Shown here one piece after another: positions 28,954-33,438 of a DNA stretch of 33,438 nucleotides (the stretch's first letter is position 1; every line of letters begins with the position of its first letter). A model generated the notes under the pieces. The model was not told where the DNA came from and ran no database searches. It was given only the letters and a program-made list of their open reading frames with translations. This stretch comes from Streptomyces ipomoeae 91-03 (GTDB lineage Bacteria > Actinomycetota > Actinomycetes > Streptomycetales > Streptomycetaceae), in contig NZ_AEJC01000124.1 in assembly GCF_000317595.1 (NCBI RefSeq), positions 1 through 33,438 of the forward strand. The letters are read 5' to 3'. The position numbers were made by a program, and so were the translations under genes.

Positions 28954-31617
28954 TCAGCCGTCCGTGGGCTCCACGACAGCCGCGGCCTTACGGGTCCGAC
29001 GACGCGGCGCCGGTGCCTCGGCCGCCTCCTCGACGACGGCAGCCGCCGCCTTGCGAGTGCGCCGGGGCTTCGTGGCCTGCTCCTCGGTCGGCTGGGCCGG
29101 CACGGTGGCCGTGGCCGCCGCCTTGCGGGTGCGTCGACGCGGCTTCGCCGCCTCGTCCCCGTCAACGGCGGCCTCGACAGTACCTTCCGCCACCTCGACG
29201 ACGGCCTCGGCGGCCCTGCGTGTACGTCGGCGGGGCTTGGCCGGGGCTTCGGTCGTGGCGGTCGGCTCGGTGATGACGGCTTCCGGGGCCTCCGTCACAG
29301 CCTCTGCGGTCTTGCGGGTGCGGCGGCGGGGCTTGGGCACGACCTCTTCGACCGTCGGCTCGACCGTCACCGCTTCCGGTGCGTCGACGACGGCTTCCGC
29401 GGTCTTGCGTGTACGTCGGCGGGGCTTGGCCGGGGCTTCGGTCGTGGCGGTCGGCTCGGTGATGACGGCTTCCGGGGCCTCCACGACGGCCTCCGTGGTC
29501 TTGCGGGTGCGGCGGCGGGGCTTGGGCACGACCTCTTCGACCGTCGGCTCGACCGTCACCGCTTCCGGTGCGTCGACGACGGCCTCGGCGGCCTTGCGCG
29601 TGCGCCGACGCTTCGGAGCGGCCTCCTCGGCGACGACGGCGTCCTCGGCCACGGGCGCGACGGGCGCCGCCTCGACGGTCGCCGCGGCCTTACGGGTCCG
29701 GCGGCGCGGCTTGGTCGCCTCGGCGGGGGGCGTGCTCTCGGCCGTGTCGAGAGCGGCCTCCGCGGTCTCGGCGGTGAGGGCCGCGGCGGGCTCCGTGGAG
29801 GCCGTCTTGCGGGTGCGGCGGCGCGGCTTGGTCGCCTCCTCGACGGCCTGGACCGCTTCGGCAGCCGGGACGTCGCTCTCTGCGGGCGTGCCCTCGGCCG
29901 TCTTCACCGCGGTCTCGGCGGCTTCCCCGGCAGCTGTCGCTCCGCCACGGGTCCGGCGGCGGCGCGGCTTGGGGGTCTCCTCGACAGCCTGGACCGTCTC
30001 GGCGGCCTTGTCGGCCTCCGCCTTCGTGGGCGCGTCCTCGGCGGTGTCCAGCACCGTCTGCGCGGTCTCCGCCGCGGGAGCCGCGCCGGCACGGGTGCGG
30101 CGACGGCGGCGTGGGGTGCGGGGCTCGGAGTCGAGGGGAGCGGTGCCCGGGGTGGCTGTGGGCTGTGCGGGCTCGATGGCCGTGGTGGCTTCAGCGGGTG
30201 CCCCGTCGACGGCGGAGCCTCCGCGCGTACGGCGGCGTCGGCGTGGCGTGCGTGCCGGGCGCTCGCGTTCCGAGGACGGGGACGAGGACGGGCCGGAGGA
30301 ACGGCCGCCGCGACCGCGTGGCCCGCGCCCGCCCGGCTCGCCGAGGTCTTCCAGTTCCTCGGCGTCCAGACCGGCCCGGGTGCGCTCGGAGCGCGGGAGG
30401 ACGCCCTTCGTGCCCGCCGGGATGTTGAGTTCCTCGAAGAGGTGCGGGGACGTGGAGTACGTCTCTGGCGGGTCGTTGAACCCGAGGTCCAGCGCCTTGT
30501 TGATGAGCTGCCAGCGCGGGATGTCGTCCCAGTCGACGAGCGTGATCGCGATGCCCTTGGCGCCCGCGCGGCCCGTACGGCCGATGCGGTGCAGGTACGT
30601 CTTCTCGTCCTCGGGGGACTGGTAGTTGATGACGTGGGTGACACCCTCGACGTCGATGCCTCGGGCGGCGACGTCGGTGCAGACGAGGACGTCCACCTTG
30701 CCGTTGCGGAAGGCGCGCAGGGCCTGCTCGCGGGCGCCCTGGCCGAGGTCGCCGTGGACCGCGCCGGAGGCGAAGCCCCGCTGCTTGAGCTGGTCGGCGA
30801 GGTCGGCCGCCGTGCGCTTCGTACGGCAGAAGACCATGGCCAGTCCCCGGCCGTCGGCCTGCAGTATGCGCGCGACCATCTCGGGCTTGTCCATGTTGTG
30901 CGCGCGGTAGATGTGCTGCGAGGTGTTCGCGACCGTCGCGCCCTCGTCATCCGGTGCCGTGGCGCGGATGTGGGTCGGCTGCGACATGTAGCGGCGGGCC
31001 AGACCGATGACCGCGCCCGGCATGGTCGCCGAGAACAGCATCGTCTGGCGCCTGGCCGGGAGCATGCCGATGATCTTCTCGACGTCGGGCAGGAAGCCCA
31101 GGTCGAGCATCTCGTCGGCCTCGTCGAGGACCAGGCACTTGACGTGCTTCAGGTCGAGCTTCTTCTGCCCGGCCAGGTCGAGGAGCCGTCCGGGCGTGCC
31201 GATGACGACGTCGACGCCCTTCTTCAGGGCCTCGACCTGCGGCTCGTAGGCACGGCCGCCGTAGATCGCGGTGACGCGGACGTTGCGCACCTTGCCGGCG
31301 GTCAGCAGGTCGTTGGTGACCTGGGTGCAGAGCTCGCGGGTGGGGACGACGACGAGCGCCTGCGGGGCGTCGGTCAGGTCCTCGGGCTTGGCGCGGCCGG
31401 CCTCGACATCGGCGGGGACGGTGACGCGCTCGAGGAGCGGGAGGCCGAAGCCGAGCGTCTTGCCGGTGCCGGTCTTGGCCTGGCCGATGACATCGGTGCC
31501 GGAGAGGGCGACCGGGAGCGTCATCTCCTGGATGGGAAAGGGGTTGATGATGCCGACGGCCTCCAGGGCCTCGGCGGTCTCGGGAAGGATTCCGAGATCT
31601 CGAAAAGTCGTAGTCAG
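28954..31617 (-). CDS. DEAD-box RNA helicase with long repetitive basic C-terminal tail
   Basis: An ATP-dependent RNA helicase of the RhlE/CsdA type, 887 aa from CTG 31617. Core motifs: Q motif (Phe5, PIQ 28-30), Walker A AKTGTGKT (47-54), PTREL (92-96), TPGR (141-144), DEAD (165-168), SAT (196-198), then the second RecA domain ending HRIGRTGRAG. From about residue 430 the protein is low complexity: blocks of (K/T)PRRRTRK separated by Ala/Val/Glu/Thr-rich stretches, including a 63-residue duplicated unit. Such basic tails bind RNA. Start: the family alignment begins TTTFRDLGI; AGAGG lies 7 nt before CTG, and no ATG or GTG is close, so CTG is preferred but unproven. Likely role: rRNA or mRNA remodelling. 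Confidence 0.92.
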   Translation of the reverse strand: MTTTFRDLGILPETAEALEAVGIINPFPIQEMTLPVALSGTDVIGQAKTGTGKTLGFGLPLLERVTVPADVEAGRAKPEDLTDAPQALVVVPTRELCTQVTNDLLTAGKVRNVRVTAIYGGRAYEPQVEALKKGVDVVIGTPGRLLDLAGQKKLDLKHVKCLVLDEADEMLDLGFLPDVEKIIGMLPARRQTMLFSATMPGAVIGLARRYMSQPTHIRATAPDDEGATVANTSQHIYRAHNMDKPEMVARILQADGRGLAMVFCRTKRTAADLADQLKQRGFASGAVHGDLGQGAREQALRAFRNGKVDVLVCTDVAARGIDVEGVTHVINYQSPEDEKTYLHRIGRTGRAGAKGIAITLVDWDDIPRWQLINKALDLGFNDPPETYSTSPHLFEELNIPAGTKGVLPRSERTRAGLDAEELEDLGEPGGRGPRGRGGRSSGPSSSPSSERERPARTPRRRRRTRGGSAVDGAPAEATTAIEPAQPTATPGTAPLDSEPRTPRRRRRTRAGAAPAAETAQTVLDTAEDAPTKAEADKAAETVQAVEETPKPRRRRTRGGATAAGEAAETAVKTAEGTPAESDVPAAEAVQAVEEATKPRRRTRKTASTEPAAALTAETAEAALDTAESTPPAEATKPRRRTRKAAATVEAAPVAPVAEDAVVAEEAAPKRRRTRKAAEAVVDAPEAVTVEPTVEEVVPKPRRRTRKTTEAVVEAPEAVITEPTATTEAPAKPRRRTRKTAEAVVDAPEAVTVEPTVEEVVPKPRRRTRKTAEAVTEAPEAVITEPTATTEAPAKPRRRTRRAAEAVVEVAEGTVEAAVDGDEAAKPRRRTRKAAATATVPAQPTEEQATKPRRTRKAAAAVVEEAAEAPAPRRRTRKAAAVVEPTDG
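29222..29599 (-). repeat. 189-bp in-frame tandem duplication in the helicase tail
   Basis: Segments 29222-29410 and 29411-29599 are near-identical. Matching landmarks such as the start of TTCCGGGGCCTCC (29281 and 29470) and GCTTGGGCACGACC (29331 and 29520) are each 189 bp apart. Each unit encodes 63 residues with two KPRRRTRK blocks. Divergence is highest toward the ends. Confidence 0.88.
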
Positions 31618-32039
31618 GGTGCTGCCTCTTCTGTGTACGCGGTGTGGCGCGAGCGCGGGGGTCGTGTCGTCTGACCGTGCCGAGGGGACGTCGGCCGCCC
31701 TCACGGGCGGGCCGTGTGGCACGGGACCACTGCCGACGCTCTAGCGCTCATACCGCTGAGGGGTCCCTCCGGACGCCGTACGCAGAGTGCCGTACGGAAC
31801 AGGAGGGCTGTCGGGTCGGAGCCGATCGGGCCACCGACCGGGCATCCTCATGCGTGCGGCCTGTCGAGATACGGTCGAGATGCCCGAGAACTCGCGGCGT
31901 ACTTCGACGTACTCAGCAGGCGCATTACCACCATACCCCGGAATCGCGCACATGCGATGGCCGATTTGGTCACGTAGTCGTCGTCACACTGATCGGCCTT
32001 GCCCTGCCGCCATGCGGGGAGCGGGCTATTGTGCGCTTC
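31618..32039. other. 422-bp divergent intergenic region with helicase leader
   Basis: Between the helicase (minus) and the ferritin-like gene (plus). It includes a bulged hairpin CGGCCGCCC (31692-31700) / GGGCGGGCCG (31705-31714) in what would be the helicase 5' leader, a second short inverted repeat CCGTAC/GTACGG (about 31778-31799), and TATGGT on the minus strand near 31935-31940 as a possible distant -10 box. If that promoter is real, the helicase leader is about 300 nt. Confidence 0.5.
32027..32032 (+). promoter_or_regulatory. -10 box for leaderless ferritin-like gene
   Basis: TATTGT, then 7 nt and ATG 32040. No Shine-Dalgarno sequence. Confidence 0.55.
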
Positions 32040-32810
32040 ATGACGACGCCTGACAAGCCTGAGAACTCCGCCGCCACCGCTGAGGCCGCCGATACGGCCG
32101 ACACCACCGAGGTCACCGGGATCGCCGCCCAGGACTGGGACCGGGCCTCCGCCGACCCGCAGTACCGCGCCGCCGTGGTGGATCTGCTCGGAGCGCTGGC
32201 GTACGGGGAGCTGGCGGCGTTCGAACGGCTCGCGGAGGACGCGAAGCTGGCGCCGACGCTCGTCGACAAGGCGGAGCTGGCGAAGATGGCCGCCGCCGAG
32301 TTCCACCACTTCGAGAGGCTGCGGGACCGGCTCACCGAGATCGGGGAGGAGCCGACGCTGGCCATGGAGCCGTTCGTCGACGCGCTCGACGGCTTCCACA
32401 AGCAGACGGCACCGTCGGACTGGCTGGAGGGGCTCGTCAAGGCGTACGTCGGCGACTCGATCGCCAGTGACTTCTACCGGGAGGTCGCGGCCCATCTCGA
32501 CTCCGACACGCGCGGGCTGGTGCTCGCCGTGCTCGACGACACCGGGCACGCCGGGTTCGCCGTGGAGAAGGTGCGGGCGGCGATCGACGAGGACCCGCGG
32601 GTCGGTGGGCGGTTGGCGCTGTGGGCGCGGCGGTTGATGGGGGAGGCGCTGTCGCAGTCGCAGCGGGTCGTGGCCGACCGGGACGCGTTGTCCACGATGT
32701 TGGTGGGCGGCGTCGCGGACGGGTTCGATCTGGCCGAGGTGGGGCGGATGTTCTCGCGGATCACCGAGGCGCACACCAAGCGGATGGCCGCGCTGGGCCT
32801 CGCGGCCTGA
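32040..32810 (+). CDS. Ferritin-like/MiaE-like helical protein
   Basis: A 256-aa cytoplasmic protein. The start ATG 32040 (MTTPDKPENS) is set by TATTGT 7 nt upstream; the open frame further upstream is not supported. After about 35 polar residues it is nearly all helical, with ferritin-like spacing: AYGELAAFERLAED (Glu57, Glu62), AAAEFHHFERLRD (ExxH, Glu87 and His90) and a later VLDDTGHAGFAVEKV. This fits the ferritin-fold group containing tRNA hydroxylase MiaE relatives. Not all metal ligands are obvious, so enzymatic activity is uncertain. In mycobacteria a homologue is adjacent to an RhlE-type helicase (Rv3210c/Rv3211, from memory), as here. Confidence 0.85.
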   Translation: MTTPDKPENSAATAEAADTADTTEVTGIAAQDWDRASADPQYRAAVVDLLGALAYGELAAFERLAEDAKLAPTLVDKAELAKMAAAEFHHFERLRDRLTEIGEEPTLAMEPFVDALDGFHKQTAPSDWLEGLVKAYVGDSIASDFYREVAAHLDSDTRGLVLAVLDDTGHAGFAVEKVRAAIDEDPRVGGRLALWARRLMGEALSQSQRVVADRDALSTMLVGGVADGFDLAEVGRMFSRITEAHTKRMAALGLAA

Positions 32811-32870
32811 GCCGGTGCCTAATCGCCGTTGGGGGCTGTGGGGGTCGGTGACTGCGGGTCGTCGGGGGCT

Positions 32871-32920
32871 GGTCGCGCCCGCGCGGCGGGGCCGCATGTC
32901 TCAGGGCCTCGCGCCCCTCG
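32871..32920. repeat. Streptomyces-type extragenic repeat element, copy 3
   Basis: GGTCGCGCCCGCGCGGCGGG (32871-32890), then GCCGCATGTCTCAGGGCCTCGCGCCCCT, following the plan of 24569-24611 and of the minus strand at 6944-6995. It lies between the convergent ferritin-like and membrane-protein genes, where it may act as a shared terminator. Confidence 0.6.
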
Positions 32921-32945
32921 ACTGCGCTTCCCCCGGCCTCCGTCT

Positions 32946-33215
32946 CTACGCGGTGGCCGAGCTGCGCCGAAACCTCTCCGTGGGCCTCAGCAGCAACGAG
33001 AGGGACGCCGCTGCGACGACCAGGGCGCCGATGAGGATGAGCAAGTAGTTGGCGGAGCCGAGGGCGGTGTGGGTGAGGAAGGCGCCGAAGAGGGCGCCGG
33101 CCGTGCCGGTGGGCAGGACCAGGGTGCGGGACGGCAGACGGTGCGGCAGGCGATAGGCGGCGCCCCATGCGAGGGCGAGGCCGAGGATCGCGGAGCCGAG
33201 CGCTTCCAAGAACAT
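32946..33215 (-). CDS. Small hydrophobic membrane protein of unknown function (89 aa)
   Basis: ATG 33215 follows GGGAGGG by 9 nt. The 89-aa product has two to three transmembrane helices (about 3-20, LEALGSAILGLALAWGAA; about 34-50; about 55-75, YLLILIGALVVAAASLSLLL) and a basic, Arg-rich cytoplasmic C-terminus (RPTERFRRSS). Its Gly-rich packing resembles small transglycosylase-associated/GlsB-type membrane proteins, but I cannot confirm membership. It is convergent with the ferritin-like gene. Confidence 0.75.
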   Translation of the reverse strand: MFLEALGSAILGLALAWGAAYRLPHRLPSRTLVLPTGTAGALFGAFLTHTALGSANYLLILIGALVVAAASLSLLLRPTERFRRSSATA

Positions 33216-33322
33216 GATCGGGGTCCCTCCCGCACGGCCGTGGCCTGGGCAAAACGGTCGTAGCCGGTACTACCCGCGAGTTACGAAACGCAATCCTCCT
33301 CTGGGGAGGAGTTGTGCTCCAA

Positions 33323-33430
33323 CTGTGGGCACCATCTGTGCGCGCCGTCGGTGTGTGCTGTCTGGACGCCCCATCTGTGCGCGCCGTCCGTGTGTGCCTG
33401 TGGGCACCGTTTGTCGAGCCGCCCGTGGGC
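33323..33430 (+). repeat. About 40-bp imperfect tandem repeats at window end
   Basis: CCATCTGTGCGCGCCGTC recurs at 33332 and 33371 (39 bp apart). CTGTGGGCACC recurs near 33323 and 33398. The third unit is diverged and the array may continue past the window. It lies upstream of the small membrane-protein gene; 33216-33322 shows no clear promoter. Confidence 0.6.
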
Positions 33431-33438
33431 ATACGAGT

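Noticed and set aside
28501..31674. 1057-codon plus-strand open frame opposite the DEAD-box helicase
   Set aside because: Shadow of the helicase gene; no domain, composition typical of antisense of GC-rich coding sequence.

Overview
This is about 33 kb of core chromosome from a high-GC actinomycete, almost certainly Streptomyces. The evidence is strong G/C bias at third codon positions, long artefactual ORFs on the opposite strand of real genes, many GTG starts, TANNNT -10 boxes placed 6-8 nt before start codons, a repeated extragenic element of the type common in Streptomyces, and a gene order I recognise from Streptomyces. I cannot name the species. No rRNA, tRNA, CRISPR array, prophage or secondary-metabolite cluster is visible.

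Layout. 1-1.9 kb: a small secreted protein and a membrane-anchored protein with a lysozyme-like domain (both minus). 2.1-6.1 kb: dapE, a LOG-family nucleotide phosphoribohydrolase, a divergent dihydropteroate-synthase paralogue (minus), a small DivIVA-domain membrane protein and tag. 6.09-6.94 kb: an 850-bp IS5-family insertion sequence with perfect 17-bp ends, a TTA target duplication and a transposase split by a probable -1 frameshift, sitting in an extragenic repeat after tag. 7.1-9.2 kb: enoyl-CoA hydratase (minus), DUF3117 protein, and an O-methyltransferase (minus) with an apparent ATT start. 9.2-15.3 kb: an envelope-stress module of ECF sigma factor, zinc-finger anti-sigma factor, very large membrane-anchored HtrA protease and TatB. 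15.6-19.7 kb: a conserved unknown protein, then Mrp/ApbC, DUF1003 and MgtE-N/CBS proteins (minus). 20-24.6 kb: a lipoprotein, an unknown protein, a CorA transporter, a SUFU-domain protein and a zinc-ribbon protein. 24.7-28.8 kb: PHP phosphoesterase, MarC-like membrane protein, a 50-aa protein, NYN-domain protein and alpha/beta hydrolase. 28.9-33.4 kb: a DEAD-box RNA helicase with a long repetitive basic tail, a ferritin-like protein, a small membrane protein, and tandem repeats at the window end.

How the genes work together. From memory, the order dapE - LOG - folP2 - DivIVA-like - tag - DUF3117 - O-methyltransferase - sigE - rseA - htrA - tatB - mrp - MgtE/CBS - corA matches Mycobacterium tuberculosis Rv1202-Rv1239c, so this is old actinobacterial synteny. 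The sigma/anti-sigma/HtrA/TatB block is the clearest functional unit: surface stress would release the sigma factor from its membrane-bound anti-sigma, and HtrA would handle damaged exported proteins. An ECF-type promoter (GGGAACCT-N15-CGTT) just upstream suggests autoregulation. The two magnesium-related proteins (CBS/MgtE-N and CorA) lie in the same stretch.

Most of the window is ordinary housekeeping sequence. I found no convincing new multi-gene system. The most notable local features are the ATT start, the IS in its extragenic repeat, the ECF promoter, eight probable leaderless genes, and in-frame tandem repeats enlarging HtrA and the helicase.
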